In this document: one piece after another, positions 16,397 to 25,413 of the stretch | Layout of the letters: every line of letters starts with the position of its first letter | How positions within the stretch are numbered: the stretch's first letter is position 1 | From: Oceanimonas smirnovii ATCC BAA-899 | GTDB lineage: Bacteria; Pseudomonadota; Gammaproteobacteria; Enterobacterales; Aeromonadaceae | Assembly: GCF_000381965.1 (NCBI RefSeq) | Contig: NZ_KB908465.1 | Coordinates: 1-64,000 of the forward strand | Direction: 5' to 3' | DNA length: 64,000 nt | Position numbers and translations under genes: made by a program | The notes under the pieces: model-generated | What the model was told of the DNA's origin: nothing | Databases searched by the model: none | What the model saw: only the letters and a program-made list of their open reading frames with translations

Positions 16397-17335
16397 ATGG
16401 ATACACTCAATCAGTTACTGGGCCAGGTGCTGGCCGATCCGCAAATGCGCCAGTGGGTGCTGGTGGGTGGGGTGGCATTCAGCGTGATCACCCTGTTCTG
16501 GGGCGTGACCCTGGTGGCCAGTGGCATTAACAGCCCCTATCGCCGCGAACTGAAACACATTCAGCAAGAAACCGAAGACGAAGAGTCTCTTGAGCAACGG
16601 CTGATTATTGCCAAAAAGCACGGCAGTGGTTTTAACGGCCACCGCATTCGCACCCTGCTGGTGCATGCGGGCTTTCAGAAGAGCTCTGCCTACAGTGTGT
16701 TTGTGGGTATTCGGGTTATTACCGTGCTGAGTGCACTGCTGCTGGCATTTGTGGCCTTTAACCTGCTGACCCAGTTACCCCTTAATATTATTTTTATGGT
16801 GATGCTGGGGGTGGGCTATATCGCTTATATTTTGCCTGTGTTTATTCTGGAGCGGCTGGCCAACAAACGCATGACTCAGCTCAAACTGGCCATGCCCGAT
16901 GCGCTCGACCTGCTGGTGGTGTGCACCGAGGCCGGCATGGGCTTCAAAGCAGCATTACAGCGGGTGGCCGGTGAAATTGGCATGAGCCATGAAGAGCTGG
17001 CCGAGGAGCTGAGCCTGATTTCCGCCAAGCTCAGAGCCGGTTTTACCATGCAGCAGGCGTTTGAGGAGTTTATTTTGCGCACCGGGCTGGAAGACTTTCG
17101 CAGCCTGAACGTGGCCATTAACCAGTGCATTCAGCTTGGCACCAGCATTGCCGAAACCCTGCGGGTATACGCCGATGAATATCGCATTAAGCGCAAACAG
17201 GAAGCAGAAGAGCTGGCCGCCAAGGTAGGCACCAAAATGATCTTCCCGCTGGTGCTGTTTATCTGGCCTTCGTTTTTCATTGTGGCCATAGGCCCGGCCC
17301 TGATAAAGGTCTTCCGCGTCTTCGGTAATATGTAA
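16397..17335 (+). CDS. tadC: TadC inner-membrane platform protein
   Basis: A 312-residue paralogue of TadB with the same T2SSF core: MPDALDLLVVCTEAGMGFKAAL, then QLGTSIAETLRVYADEYR with the usual RKQEAEELAAK and a terminal hydrophobic region (MIFPLVLFIWPSFFIV). It has an N-terminal helix and a central pair of helices. It partners TadB. A 94-base gap without visible genes separates it from tadD. Confidence 0.95.
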   Translation: MDTLNQLLGQVLADPQMRQWVLVGGVAFSVITLFWGVTLVASGINSPYRRELKHIQQETEDEESLEQRLIIAKKHGSGFNGHRIRTLLVHAGFQKSSAYSVFVGIRVITVLSALLLAFVAFNLLTQLPLNIIFMVMLGVGYIAYILPVFILERLANKRMTQLKLAMPDALDLLVVCTEAGMGFKAALQRVAGEIGMSHEELAEELSLISAKLRAGFTMQQAFEEFILRTGLEDFRSLNVAINQCIQLGTSIAETLRVYADEYRIKRKQEAEELAAKVGTKMIFPLVLFIWPSFFIVAIGPALIKVFRVFGNM

Positions 17336-17429
17336 GTGAGGTTAATACTGGCCCGATTGAACCGCACCGACTAGCATAAGAATCATAACAACACTTGCTT
17401 ACGCCACGGACAAGGCATGAGGAGTACAC

Positions 17430-18374
17430 ATGAAACACATTGCTTTGGCACTGACTCTGGCGCTGCTGTCTGGCTGTGCCGCTATGTCGGACGACAGCGA
17501 CACCAGCATGCCGGCCAACACGCCCGGCGCAGGGGCCATTAAACCCACCAACGGCAAAGAAGCCCAGATGCTGATTGCCCAGTCACAAACCTCCGGCGAC
17601 ATAGACGCCATGGTCTATGCCTACACTCAGGCGCTGGCTTTCAGAGAGTTCGACACCACCGACATTTACCTCAACATTGCCCGGCTGGAGCGCCAGCGCA
17701 ATAACAACTCCCGCGCCGAGCAGGCTTATCGCAATGTGCTGCAAAAAGACAAAAATCAGCAGCAGGCCAAAGAAGGGCTGGCGCTGCTGTTAATTGACAT
17801 GAAACGTCATAACGAAGCAGAAACCCTGCTTAAAGAAGTGATTGCCGCCGATGCAGCCCGTCTGGGCCAGGCCGCCGCCACACCGGAAAACTGCGTAACC
17901 GACAGCAGCTCGCCCTGGCGCAGCTATAACGGTTTAGGTCTGCTGGCCGACATGATGGAGCAGGGCACAGCAGCAAGGGCATATTACCAGTGTGCCCTGC
18001 AGGTGCAGCCGGGCCTGGCCATGCTGCACACCAACCTGGGCTTTTCTTACTATTTGCAGGGGGAATACCCTCAGGCCGAGCGCGCCATGCTGCGGGCGGT
18101 GAATCAGCAGCCGGAATATGAAAGGGGCTGGAGCAATCTGGGCTTGCTGTATTACCGCTGGGGCCGCCATTCAGAGGCATTAATGGCACTGCGCAAGATT
18201 ATGCCGCAGGCTGAAGCCCTGAATGATCTGGGTTACATTGCCATGATGGAAGGCGAATATGACATTGCCCAGAGCTTTTTTCAGCGCGCCATTGATGCTT
18301 CACCCCGTTATTATCCCAAGGCGGTAGAAAACCTGAATCAGGCCAAAACCATGCAATCGGCCAGTAACCGTTAG
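17430..18374 (+). CDS. tadD: TadD tetratricopeptide lipoprotein
   Basis: The 314-residue protein has a lipoprotein signal ending LLSGC (Cys after residue 15) and a series of tetratricopeptide repeats covering most of the mature chain, for example YNGLGLLADMMEQG, HTNLGFSYYLQGEY, WSNLGLLYYRWGR and LNDLGYIAMMEGEYD. TadD proteins act like pilotins for the secretin or as scaffolds. A ribosome-binding site AGGAG precedes the ATG. It is the last gene of the tad locus and is followed by C-rich repeat copy B. Confidence 0.93.
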   Translation: MKHIALALTLALLSGCAAMSDDSDTSMPANTPGAGAIKPTNGKEAQMLIAQSQTSGDIDAMVYAYTQALAFREFDTTDIYLNIARLERQRNNNSRAEQAYRNVLQKDKNQQQAKEGLALLLIDMKRHNEAETLLKEVIAADAARLGQAAATPENCVTDSSSPWRSYNGLGLLADMMEQGTAARAYYQCALQVQPGLAMLHTNLGFSYYLQGEYPQAERAMLRAVNQQPEYERGWSNLGLLYYRWGRHSEALMALRKIMPQAEALNDLGYIAMMEGEYDIAQSFFQRAIDASPRYYPKAVENLNQAKTMQSASNR

Positions 18375-18382
18375 GCCACCTT

Positions 18383-18505
18383 TCCCCCTTTCCTTTTTAA
18401 GGAGTGACACCCACATTCTCCCTCCCTTTTTAAGGCGGACCACCCACATTCTCCCTCCCCTTTTTAAGGGGAGGGTTGGGGAGGGGTTAAGCGGGGAGGG
18501 GTTAA
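18383..18505. repeat. C-rich palindromic intergenic repeat, copy B
   Basis: The gap between tadD and maiA consists almost wholly of repeat sequence. Two degraded units (CTTTTTAAGG at about 18393-18402 and 18426-18435) are each followed by CACCCACATTCTCCCTCC-like sequence. Then comes an intact hairpin: CCCTCCCC (18453-18460), TTTTTAA, GGGGAGGG (18468-18475). The tail GGGGAGGGGTTAA follows twice. This matches copies A and C in order and spacing. Confidence 0.75.
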
Positions 18506-18517
18506 ACCGAGGCACAT

Positions 18518-19156
18518 ATGCATCTTTACAGCTTTTTCAACAGTTCCACCTCTTACCGGGTGCGCATTGCCCTTGCCATCAAGGGCATTGAGGCTGACTA
18601 CCACGGCGTAGACCTGCGCACCGGTGCTCACCGGGAGCAACGCTTTAAGGCACAAAATCCTGCCGGCGGTGTGCCCATGCTGATAGACGAACAGGGCAAT
18701 GCTCTTGGTCAGTCGTTGGCCATTATTGATTATCTTGAAGCACTGCATCCCGATCCGCCGCTGCTGCCCGCCAAGCCCTTGCTGCGCGCCAGAGTGCTGG
18801 AGCTGGCCAATTTAATTGCCTGCGATATGCACCCGCTTAACAACCTGCGAGTGCGTAACTACCTGGCCAATGAGCTGGCACTGAGTGAAGAGCAGCAACA
18901 AAACTGGATTAAACACTGGACCGCCGAAGGCCTGGCTGCCGCCGAAACCTTGCTGCAGCGCCACGGCATGGGTGACTATTGCTTTGGCGATGCACCAACA
19001 CTGGCAGACTGCTGCCTGGTGCCCCAGGTGGCCAACGCCATTCGCACAAACTGCAGCCTTGAGCCTTATCCGCGCATTATGGCTATCTATCACCACTGCC
19101 AGCAGCAGCCCGCCTTTCAACGCGCCGCGCCCAAACAACAGCCGGATTATCGGTAA
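18518..19156 (+). CDS. maiA: Maleylacetoacetate isomerase (zeta-class glutathione transferase)
   Basis: The 212-residue enzyme isomerises maleylacetoacetate to fumarylacetoacetate in tyrosine/homogentisate breakdown, using glutathione. The zeta-class signature SSTSYRVRIAL occupies about residues 9-19, followed by QNPAGGVPMLID and a GST C-terminal helical domain with CDMHPLNNLRV. Length is typical. Its ribosome-binding site (CGAGG) falls at the very end of the C-rich repeat. The partner gene for fumarylacetoacetase is not in this window. It converges on bioA. Confidence 0.92.
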   Translation: MHLYSFFNSSTSYRVRIALAIKGIEADYHGVDLRTGAHREQRFKAQNPAGGVPMLIDEQGNALGQSLAIIDYLEALHPDPPLLPAKPLLRARVLELANLIACDMHPLNNLRVRNYLANELALSEEQQQNWIKHWTAEGLAAAETLLQRHGMGDYCFGDAPTLADCCLVPQVANAIRTNCSLEPYPRIMAIYHHCQQQPAFQRAAPKQQPDYR

Positions 19157-19159
19157 CAT

Positions 19160-19186
19160 GTTGGGACTCGTCCCACCTACAAGTGC
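19160..19186. repeat. REP-like palindrome between maiA and bioA
   Basis: The 20-base convergent gap contains TGGGAC (19162-19167), TC, GTCCCA (19170-19175), flanked by sequence reading TGTAGGTGGGACGAGTCCCA on the minus strand. It looks like a small REP-type palindrome. It may serve as a shared terminator for the two convergent genes, but there is no T-run. Confidence 0.4.
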
Positions 19187-20445
19187 TCTACCACCGCCAG
19201 CATGGCGGACGTTAACCGGCTCAACTCCTCGGGCTTAATCACATACGGCGGCATAATATAAAACAGCCTGCCAAAGGGCCGTATCCACACGCCCAGCTCC
19301 ACCAGCTGTTTTTGCACCTCGGCCACCTTGAGTGGCTCGTGCAACTCAATCACACCAATGCCGCCCAGCACCCGCACATCCGCCACCGCATCCAGCTCAC
19401 GCGCAGGGGCCAGCTCTTGCTGCATTTGCGTTTCTATGGCGGCAATGCGCTGCTGCCAGGGCGAATCCAGTAACAGCTTCAGGCTGGCCAGGGCCACGGC
19501 GCAGGCCAGCGGATTGGCCATAAAGGTGGGGCCGTGCATCAGCACACCGGCGGGGCCGTTGCAAATGGTCTCGGCCACAGCCTGAGTGGTAATGGTGGCC
19601 GCCATGGTCATATAGCCGCCGGTGAGCGCCTTGCCAATGCACATAATATCCGGCGTTATGCCCGCCCATTCACAGGCAAACAGCTTGCCGGTGCGGCCAA
19701 AGCCGGTGGCAATTTCATCGGCAATCAGCAGCACGCCGTAGCGATCACACAGCTTGCGGGCACCTTTCAAATAGTCGGGGTGATAAAAGCGCATGCCGCC
19801 GGCACCTTGCACCACCGGCTCCAGAATAAAGGCCGCCAGCTCATGGTGGTGCCGCTCAAATACCGCTTCCAGCGCCTGCAGATCTGCCGGATTAAATTCG
19901 TCGTTAAAGGTGCTTTCGGGCTGAGGCACAAAAAGATGCTCGGGCAAAAAGCCCTTATACAGACTGTGCATGCCGCCGTTGGGGTCGCATACGCTCATGG
20001 CCCCAAAGGTATCGCCATGGTAGCCACGGCTTAGGCAGGCAAAGCGGGTTTTGGGTGTGCCTTTGCCATGCCAGTATTGAATGGCCATTTTCAGCGCCAC
20101 CTCTACCGACACCGAGCCCGAGTCGGCCAGAAAAAACCGGTCCAGCCCGGCAGGCAAAATAGCGCTAAGTGCCCGGCACAGCTCAATGGCGGGTTCATGG
20201 GTTAACCCGCCAAACATCACATGAGCCATTTTGCCCAGCTGAGCGGTGGCGGCGGCGTTCAGCTCGGGCACATTATAGCCGTGCAGGCAGGCCCACCAGG
20301 ACGACATGCCGTCCACCAGCCGGCGGCCGTCTTTTAACTGCAAGTGCACGCCGCTGGCGCTGGCCACTTCATAACAGGGCAGGGGGCGAGTGAGGGAGGT
20401 GTAGGGATGCCACAGGTGGTGCAGGTCAAACTCTTGATTGGTCAT
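19177..20445 (-). CDS. bioA: Adenosylmethionine-8-amino-7-oxononanoate aminotransferase
   Basis: The 422-residue PLP enzyme transfers the amino group of S-adenosylmethionine to KAPA to give DAPA, the antepenultimate step of biotin synthesis. Visible family features are WHPYTSL near the N-terminus, [29 protein letters not shown] and the PLP lysine in CIGKALTGG. The start is the ATG at 20445. It is divergent from bioBFCD, as in enterobacteria, and shares the regulatory gap that holds a BirA-like dyad. Confidence 0.97.
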   Translation of the reverse strand: MTNQEFDLHHLWHPYTSLTRPLPCYEVASASGVHLQLKDGRRLVDGMSSWWACLHGYNVPELNAAATAQLGKMAHVMFGGLTHEPAIELCRALSAILPAGLDRFFLADSGSVSVEVALKMAIQYWHGKGTPKTRFACLSRGYHGDTFGAMSVCDPNGGMHSLYKGFLPEHLFVPQPESTFNDEFNPADLQALEAVFERHHHELAAFILEPVVQGAGGMRFYHPDYLKGARKLCDRYGVLLIADEIATGFGRTGKLFACEWAGITPDIMCIGKALTGGYMTMAATITTQAVAETICNGPAGVLMHGPTFMANPLACAVALASLKLLLDSPWQQRIAAIETQMQQELAPARELDAVADVRVLGGIGVIELHEPLKVAEVQKQLVELGVWIRPFGRLFYIMPPYVIKPEELSRLTSAMLAVVEHL

Positions 20446-20464
20446 AAATAAATCAAACGTAAAC

Positions 20465-20511
20465 GTGTATGCTGTTTTGTGATTGACAGGCTAACACCGG
20501 CCCTTACACTT
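20465..20511 (+). promoter_or_regulatory. bioB promoter overlapping a BirA-like operator
   Basis: A promoter reads TTGACA (20483-20488), 16-base spacer, TACACT (20505-20510). An imperfect dyad surrounds it: GTGTATGCT (20465-20473) and GGCTAACAC (20489-20497), separated by 15 bases, with 6 of 9 positions complementary. The right arm resembles the GGTTAACA-type half-site recognised by the biotin repressor BirA, and it lies between the -35 and -10 boxes where binding would block transcription. Divergent control of bioA and bioBFCD by BirA is known in enterobacteria. Its use here is inferred. Confidence 0.55.
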
Positions 20512-20553
20512 GGCCAGCAATCGCCACATCACATTTAATAAAAAAGGCACCTC

Positions 20554-21576
20554 ATGAGCTGGACCCGCGAGCAAGTACTTGACCTGTTTAACCGCCCGTT
20601 TTTTGATCTGTTGTTTGAAGCCCAGCAGGTGCACAGAGCCAACTTTGATCCCAACGAAGTGCAGGTAAGCACGCTGCTGTCCATTAAAACCGGAGCCTGC
20701 CCGGAAGACTGCAAATATTGCCCCCAGAGTGCCCGCTATAACACCGGCCTGGAAACCGAACAGCTGATGGAAGTGGAAAAAGTGCTGGAGCGGGCCCGCG
20801 AGGCCAAAAGCAACGGCTCCAGCCGGTTTTGCATGGGCGCGGCCTGGCGCAACCCCAAAGAGCGGGACATGCCTTATTTGCTGAAAATGGTGCAGGAAGT
20901 CAAAGCCATGGGGCTGGAAACCTGCATGACACTGGGCATGCTGAACGCCGATCAGGCCGGCCGGCTGGCCGACGCCGGGCTCGATTATTACAACCATAAC
21001 CTCGACACCAGCCCCGAGTTTTACGGCGACATTATTACCACCCGCACCTATGCCGACCGGCTAAACACCCTGGAAAACGTGCGCGACGCCGGCATGAAGG
21101 TGTGCTCCGGCGGCATTGTGGGCCTGGGTGAAAGCCCGGAAGACAGAGCCGGCCTGCTGCTGGCCCTGGCTAATCTGCCCCGCCAGCCCGAAAGTGTGCC
21201 CATTAATATGCTGGTAAAGGTAAAAGGTACGCCGCTGGAGCAGCAGGAAGATCTCGACGACTTTGACTTTATCCGCACCATTGCCGTGGCCCGCATTTTA
21301 ATGCCCCAAAGCCATGTGCGCCTTTCCGCCGGCCGGGAAAAAATGAACGAGCAAATGCAGGCCATGTGCTTTATGGCCGGTGCCAACTCCATCTTCTACG
21401 GCTGCAAACTGCTCACCACCCCCAACCCCGATGAAAACAGCGACATGCAGCTGTTCAAACGGCTCGGCATTCGGCCCAGCGGCGTGAGCCAAAAGCCCGA
21501 CGAAATGACCGAAATAGAGCTGCACGAGCAAATAGCCGAGCAAAACGCGCCAACACCCTTGTTTTACGAAGCGTAA
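20554..21576 (+). CDS. bioB: Biotin synthase
   Basis: The 340-residue radical-SAM enzyme inserts sulfur into dethiobiotin. The [4Fe-4S] cluster cysteines are C49-x3-C53-x2-C56 in CPEDCKYC, followed by CPQSARY. Further family peptides are [22 protein letters not shown] and the SAGREKM region that carries the [2Fe-2S] Arg ligand. Length is typical. It is first in the bioB-bioF-bioC-bioD run, with a 125-base repeat-bearing gap before bioF. Confidence 0.98.
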   Translation: MSWTREQVLDLFNRPFFDLLFEAQQVHRANFDPNEVQVSTLLSIKTGACPEDCKYCPQSARYNTGLETEQLMEVEKVLERAREAKSNGSSRFCMGAAWRNPKERDMPYLLKMVQEVKAMGLETCMTLGMLNADQAGRLADAGLDYYNHNLDTSPEFYGDIITTRTYADRLNTLENVRDAGMKVCSGGIVGLGESPEDRAGLLLALANLPRQPESVPINMLVKVKGTPLEQQEDLDDFDFIRTIAVARILMPQSHVRLSAGREKMNEQMQAMCFMAGANSIFYGCKLLTTPNPDENSDMQLFKRLGIRPSGVSQKPDEMTEIELHEQIAEQNAPTPLFYEA

Positions 21577-21580
21577 AACA

Positions 21581-21695
21581 CAGCTGTCAGCTTTAAGCTG
21601 TAAGTCGATGGGTGTGGTGTGTGATCAACGGTGATCATAAAACCCACTCTCGACTCGGGCTGCTGACAGCTTACGGCTTATAGCTTACAGCTGGA
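21581..21695. repeat. AGCT-phased heptamers forming a long inverted repeat
   Basis: The bioB-bioF gap carries units AGCTGTC, AGCTTTA and AGCTGTA (21582-21602), and then AGCTTAC, GGCTTAT, AGCTTAC, AGCTGGA (21668-21695). The two blocks form an inverted repeat: 21581-21604 pairs with 21670-21693 at 21 of 24 positions, around a 65-base centre. It resembles the heptamers at 6578-6612. It could fold into a cruciform or an mRNA hairpin between bioB and bioF. Confidence 0.75.
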
Positions 21696-21701
21696 ATCTC
21701 A

Positions 21702-22838
21702 ATGCCATTTAACTTATCTCTTGCCGAACGCGAGGCCGCCGGGCTGAAACGCTCGCTGCCGGCCATTGAGCGGGTAGACGGCCGCTGCCTGTATGCCGGC
21801 GGCAGGCAATATCTCAACTTTGCCGGCAACGATTATCTCGGTTTAAGCCGCGCGCCCGAACTGCTGGCCGCCAGTGAGCAGGCCGCACGGGAATACGGCG
21901 TTGGGGCCGTGGCCTCGCCGCTGGTGGTGGGGCATCAGGCCATTCACCGTGAGCTGGAACAGGTGCTGTGCAACTGGCTGGGGCTTGAGGCGGTGATGCT
22001 GTTCAGCTCGGGGTTTTCTGCCAATCAGGCGGTAATAAAAGCCCTGCCGGGCAAGGAGCACACCCTGTGGCAAGACAAGCTCAACCATGCCTCACTGCAG
22101 GAAGCCGGCCTGCTCAGCCCGGCGCGCATGGTGCGCTTTGCCCATAACGATATGCGTGCTCTTGAGCGTAAATTAACACCCAACGCCGGGCTCATTATCT
22201 CGGAAGGGGTGTTCAGCATGGACGGCGACACTGCGCCCTGGCCCGGGCTGGTGTCGCTGGCAAGGCAATCCGGTAACTGGCTGATGATAGACGATGCTCA
22301 CGGTTTGGGTGTGCTGGGCAAAGAGGGCAGGGGCACGCTGAATGAACAGGGCCTTGAAGCCAGCGAGGTGAACATTTTTATGGGTACTTTCGGCAAGGCA
22401 CTGGGCGTGAGCGGGGCCTTTGTGGGCGGCAGCCGCGCGCTGATTGACTATTTGCACAACCTGGGCCGCAGCTACATTTACAGCACCCACCTGCCGCCGC
22501 CCCAGACCGCCGCCGTGCTGGCCGCGGTGCGGCTGGTGCAGCAAGCCGATGATAAACGCGACCACCTGCAAACGCTTATTCATCAATTCCGTGACGGGGT
22601 GGCCGGTTTGCCATTCATGCTGCTGCCGTCCAACACCGCCATTCAGCCACTGATAGTGGGGGAAGAGCACAAAACCCTTGAACTGGCCGCCGCCCTTAAA
22701 CAGCAAGGTCTGTGGACCGGTGCCATACGCCCGCCCACCGTGCCCAAAGGCAGCGCCCGGCTGCGCATTACCCTCAGTGCCGCTCACACCAAAGCCGATG
22801 TGCAGCAGCTGATCAATGCATTACACGCCGCCCTGTAG
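21702..22838 (+). CDS. bioF: 8-amino-7-oxononanoate synthase
   Basis: The 378-residue PLP-dependent enzyme condenses pimeloyl-ACP with alanine to give KAPA. Diagnostic peptides are NFAGNDYLGLS, GVGAVASPLVVG, WLMIDDAHGLGVLG and the PLP-lysine motif MGTFGKALGVSGAF. Length and order are typical. It is followed eight bases later by bioC. The ATG follows an intergenic stretch with the heptamer repeat, and the ribosome-binding site is weak (GGAATCTCA). Confidence 0.97.
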   Translation: MPFNLSLAEREAAGLKRSLPAIERVDGRCLYAGGRQYLNFAGNDYLGLSRAPELLAASEQAAREYGVGAVASPLVVGHQAIHRELEQVLCNWLGLEAVMLFSSGFSANQAVIKALPGKEHTLWQDKLNHASLQEAGLLSPARMVRFAHNDMRALERKLTPNAGLIISEGVFSMDGDTAPWPGLVSLARQSGNWLMIDDAHGLGVLGKEGRGTLNEQGLEASEVNIFMGTFGKALGVSGAFVGGSRALIDYLHNLGRSYIYSTHLPPPQTAAVLAAVRLVQQADDKRDHLQTLIHQFRDGVAGLPFMLLPSNTAIQPLIVGEEHKTLELAAALKQQGLWTGAIRPPTVPKGSARLRITLSAAHTKADVQQLINALHAAL

Positions 22839-22846
22839 AGAAAACC

Positions 22847-23602
22847 ATGCAACATATAGACAAACAAAAAGTCGCCCGTGCCTTCAGCCGTGCCGCCCAC
22901 AGTTACGACCACCACAACGAGCTGCAGCGGCGCAGCGGCGAGACCTTGCTGGCGCACTTGCCAGCTCAGGCAGAAGTAGGGCTGGATCTGGGCTGCGGCA
23001 GCGGCTGGTTTGGGCCGGCGCTCAAACAACGGGCGAACAGGCTGCTGGCGCTGGACTTGTCTGCCGCCATGCTGGAGCAGGCCGGCACCCGTGCCGACAT
23101 AATTCCCCTGTGCGCCGACATGGACGCCCCGCCGCTGGCCGAGCAAAGCCTCGACTTTATTTTTGCCAACCTGTGCCTGCAGTGGAGCAGCAACACCGCC
23201 TCCTGGCTCAGCAACTGGAGCGCCCGGCTCAAACCCGGCGGCGTTATGGTGTTCTCCACCCTGCTGGATGGCAGCCTGGCTGAGCTGGCCCGCAGCTGGC
23301 ATGCAATAGACTCGCACACCCATATCAACCAATTTATGCAAGCGCAGACATTGCGGCAGCAACTGGCCGCCACCGGCCGGCGCTGGCAACTGCACACCGG
23401 CACCGAGCAGCTGTGTTATCCCGAGCTGAAAGCCCTGCTGCAAGACTTAAAAGGTATTGGTGCCAACCAGATAAACCAGAACCGGCGCACCGGCCTGCTG
23501 GGCAAAAACGCCTGGCAGCGGCTTAATCTCATCTATCCTAAAAATCAACAGGGCCACTGTGTGGCCACCTACCGGCTGGCATATGGAGTTATTTATGGCT
23601 AA
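22847..23602 (+). CDS. bioC: Malonyl-ACP O-methyltransferase
   Basis: The 251-residue SAM methyltransferase methylates malonyl-ACP to start pimeloyl synthesis by the fatty-acid enzymes. SAM-binding motif I is LDLGCGSGWFG, followed by LALDLSAAML. The N-terminus VARAFSRAAHSYDHHNELQR is characteristic of BioC. The ATG at 22847 begins just after the bioF stop, and the longer frame upstream would lie inside bioF. Its end overlaps bioD by eight bases. No bioH was seen in this window. Confidence 0.95.
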   Translation: MQHIDKQKVARAFSRAAHSYDHHNELQRRSGETLLAHLPAQAEVGLDLGCGSGWFGPALKQRANRLLALDLSAAMLEQAGTRADIIPLCADMDAPPLAEQSLDFIFANLCLQWSSNTASWLSNWSARLKPGGVMVFSTLLDGSLAELARSWHAIDSHTHINQFMQAQTLRQQLAATGRRWQLHTGTEQLCYPELKALLQDLKGIGANQINQNRRTGLLGKNAWQRLNLIYPKNQQGHCVATYRLAYGVIYG

Positions 23603-24278
23603 CACCTTTTTTATTACCGGCACCGACACCGAAGTGGGCAAAACCTTTGTTACCCGCGCGCTCATGCAGGCCGGCAAAGAAGCCGGCAAACAGGTGCTGG
23701 GCTACAAGCCCGTGGCCTCGGGCTGTGAGCTGATAAACGGCGAGCTTAAAAACGAAGACGCTCTGGCCCTGCAGGCTGAGTCCAGCATTAAACTGCCTTA
23801 TGCCATGCACAACCCCTACGCCTTTGCTCCCGCCATTGCCCCGCACATTGCCGCCGAGCAGGCTGCCGAGCCCATTGAGCCGGCGCGCATTACCGAAGGC
23901 CTGGCCCGCCTGAAAGAAACCACCGCCGACTGGATTTTTGTGGAAGGCGCAGGCGGCTGGCGCTTGCCGCTGGGGCAGGGCCGGTTTTTATCCGACTGGG
24001 TAAAAAAAGAGCATATTCCCGTTATTCTGGTGGTGGGTGCGCGCCTGGGCTGCATTAACCATGCGCTGCTCACCCTTGAGGCCATTCGTCACGACGGCCT
24101 GGTGGTGGCCGGTTGGGTACTCAACCGGGTAGATGCTCACATGAGCCACTATGAAGAAAACGCCGCCACCCTTAAGGCCTTGATCAAAGCGCCGTTTCTG
24201 GGGGAGCTGCCAAGGCTCACGGAAGAAGAGACCAGCACTGCCGTCAGCTATATCGATCCGGCCCCTTTGCTGAAATAA
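23595..24278 (+). CDS. bioD: Dethiobiotin synthetase
   Basis: The 227-residue ATP-dependent carboxylase converts DAPA to dethiobiotin. The P-loop is GTDTEVGKT near the N-terminus, followed by GYKPVASGC and the family peptide VEGAGGWRLPL. The start at 23595 is supported by GGAG at 23585-23588. It overlaps the bioC end by eight bases, so the two are coupled. It closes the biotin operon. Confidence 0.97.
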   Translation: MANTFFITGTDTEVGKTFVTRALMQAGKEAGKQVLGYKPVASGCELINGELKNEDALALQAESSIKLPYAMHNPYAFAPAIAPHIAAEQAAEPIEPARITEGLARLKETTADWIFVEGAGGWRLPLGQGRFLSDWVKKEHIPVILVVGARLGCINHALLTLEAIRHDGLVVAGWVLNRVDAHMSHYEENAATLKALIKAPFLGELPRLTEEETSTAVSYIDPAPLLK

Positions 24279-24353
24279 TTCATCAGGGAGATCTTGAAAT
24301 TCCCGTTGCCGGACATATTATGTCTTTAGTTCCCTGATGTAAGGAAAGCATTG

Positions 24354-25229
24354 ATGAAACGCATATTGTTGTTTATTGCCACCAACCTGGCCGTGGTGCT
24401 GGTGTTGGGCGTGGTGCTGAACATCGTATTCTCCGTGTTGGGCATAGACAGCCGCAGCATGGGCGGCCTGCTGGTGTTCTGCGCCGTGTTTGGTTTTGGT
24501 GGTGCCACCATCTCGCTGTTCATCTCCAAATGGATGGCCAAGCGCAGCTATGGCGTGCAGGTGATTGAACAACCCCGTAATGAAATGGAGCACTGGCTGC
24601 TGACCACAGTGCAGCGCCAGGCTCAGCAGGCGGGCATTGGCATGCCGGAAGTGGGCATTTACGACTCACCCGACATGAACGCCTTTGCCACCGGTGCCAG
24701 CCGCAACAACGCCCTGGTAGCGGTGTCTACCGGCCTGATGTACAGCATGAGCCGTGACGAAGCCGAAGCCGTGCTGGCCCACGAAGTAAGCCACGTGGCC
24801 AACGGCGACATGGTGACCCTCACCCTTATTCAGGGTGTGGTAAACACCTTTGTGATGTTCTTTGCCCGCATTGTGGCCAACGTGATCAGCGGCTTTCTCA
24901 GCAATGATGAAGAAGAGCAGGGCGGCGGCATGGGCGGCATTGCCTACTTTATTACCGTTATGGTGCTGGAGCTGCTGTTCGGTATTCTGGCCTCCATTAT
25001 TGTGATGTGGTTCAGCCGCCAGCGCGAATACCGCGCCGACGAAGGCGGTGCCCGCCTGGCCGGCCGTGAAAAAATGATCGCCGCCCTCGAGCGCCTGCGC
25101 CACGGCCACGAATCACAACTGGAAGGCTCCCTCGCGGCCTTTGGTATTAACGGCAAGCAGCAAAGCGAGCTGTTAATGAGCCACCCGCCGCTGGAAAAAC
25201 GTATTCACGCGCTGCGAACCATGCGCTGA
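24354..25229 (+). CDS. htpX: Membrane zinc metalloprotease HtpX
   Basis: The 291-residue inner-membrane protease takes part in quality control of membrane proteins. Two N-terminal hydrophobic helices come first, then the zinc-binding HEVSH motif (His143, Glu144, His147). Two more hydrophobic segments follow, then [14 protein letters not shown], which supplies the third ligand. AAGGAAAG precedes the ATG at 24354, and an in-frame TTG one codon earlier is less likely. A strong terminator follows the gene. Confidence 0.97.
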   Translation: MKRILLFIATNLAVVLVLGVVLNIVFSVLGIDSRSMGGLLVFCAVFGFGGATISLFISKWMAKRSYGVQVIEQPRNEMEHWLLTTVQRQAQQAGIGMPEVGIYDSPDMNAFATGASRNNALVAVSTGLMYSMSRDEAEAVLAHEVSHVANGDMVTLTLIQGVVNTFVMFFARIVANVISGFLSNDEEEQGGGMGGIAYFITVMVLELLFGILASIIVMWFSRQREYRADEGGARLAGREKMIAALERLRHGHESQLEGSLAAFGINGKQQSELLMSHPPLEKRIHALRTMR

Positions 25230-25261
25230 TAGTTGCAATAACCCTGTAGTTTGGTCTCTTT

Positions 25262-25286
25262 AACCCCGGCACGCCGGGGTTTTTTT
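25262..25286 (+). terminator. Rho-independent terminator of htpX
   Basis: AACCCCGGC (25262-25270), AC, GCCGGGGTT (25273-25281), followed by a run of T residues to 25286. It is a compact, GC-rich stem with a T-tract and lies 33 bases after the htpX stop codon. Confidence 0.92.
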
Positions 25287-25302
25287 ATTCAAATATTCCC
25301 CA

Positions 25303-25402
25303 TGAGCAAGAAAGTGCTCAATTTTATCGATAACACTTTATTTTGAGCGTAAATTTGCTCAAAAATCACGTCTTGATGTATATTTGAGTAATAATTTGCA
25401 CA
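25303..25402 (+). promoter_or_regulatory. Promoter and three 41-bp-spaced operator-like dyads upstream of hipA
   Basis: Two perfect dyads TGAGC-N8-GCTCA lie at 25303-25320 and 25344-25361. A third, degenerate copy (TGAGT-N8-GCACA) lies at 25385-25402. Their start points are exactly 41 bases apart, close to four helical turns. The half-site-N8-half-site plan is the same as that of E. coli HipB operators, though the half-site sequence differs. A promoter candidate TTGCTC (25355-25360), 18 bases, TATATT (25379-25384) is overlapped by the second dyad and abuts the third. Autorepression by the hipB product is inferred. Confidence 0.7.
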
Positions 25403-25413
25403 TTGGTGATGTT

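Noticed and set aside
25384-25413. TTG start for hipA at 25384
   Set aside because: It falls in the third operator-like dyad and right at the predicted -10 box, so it would probably not be in the mRNA. The ATG at 25414 is preferred, although its ribosome-binding site is weak.
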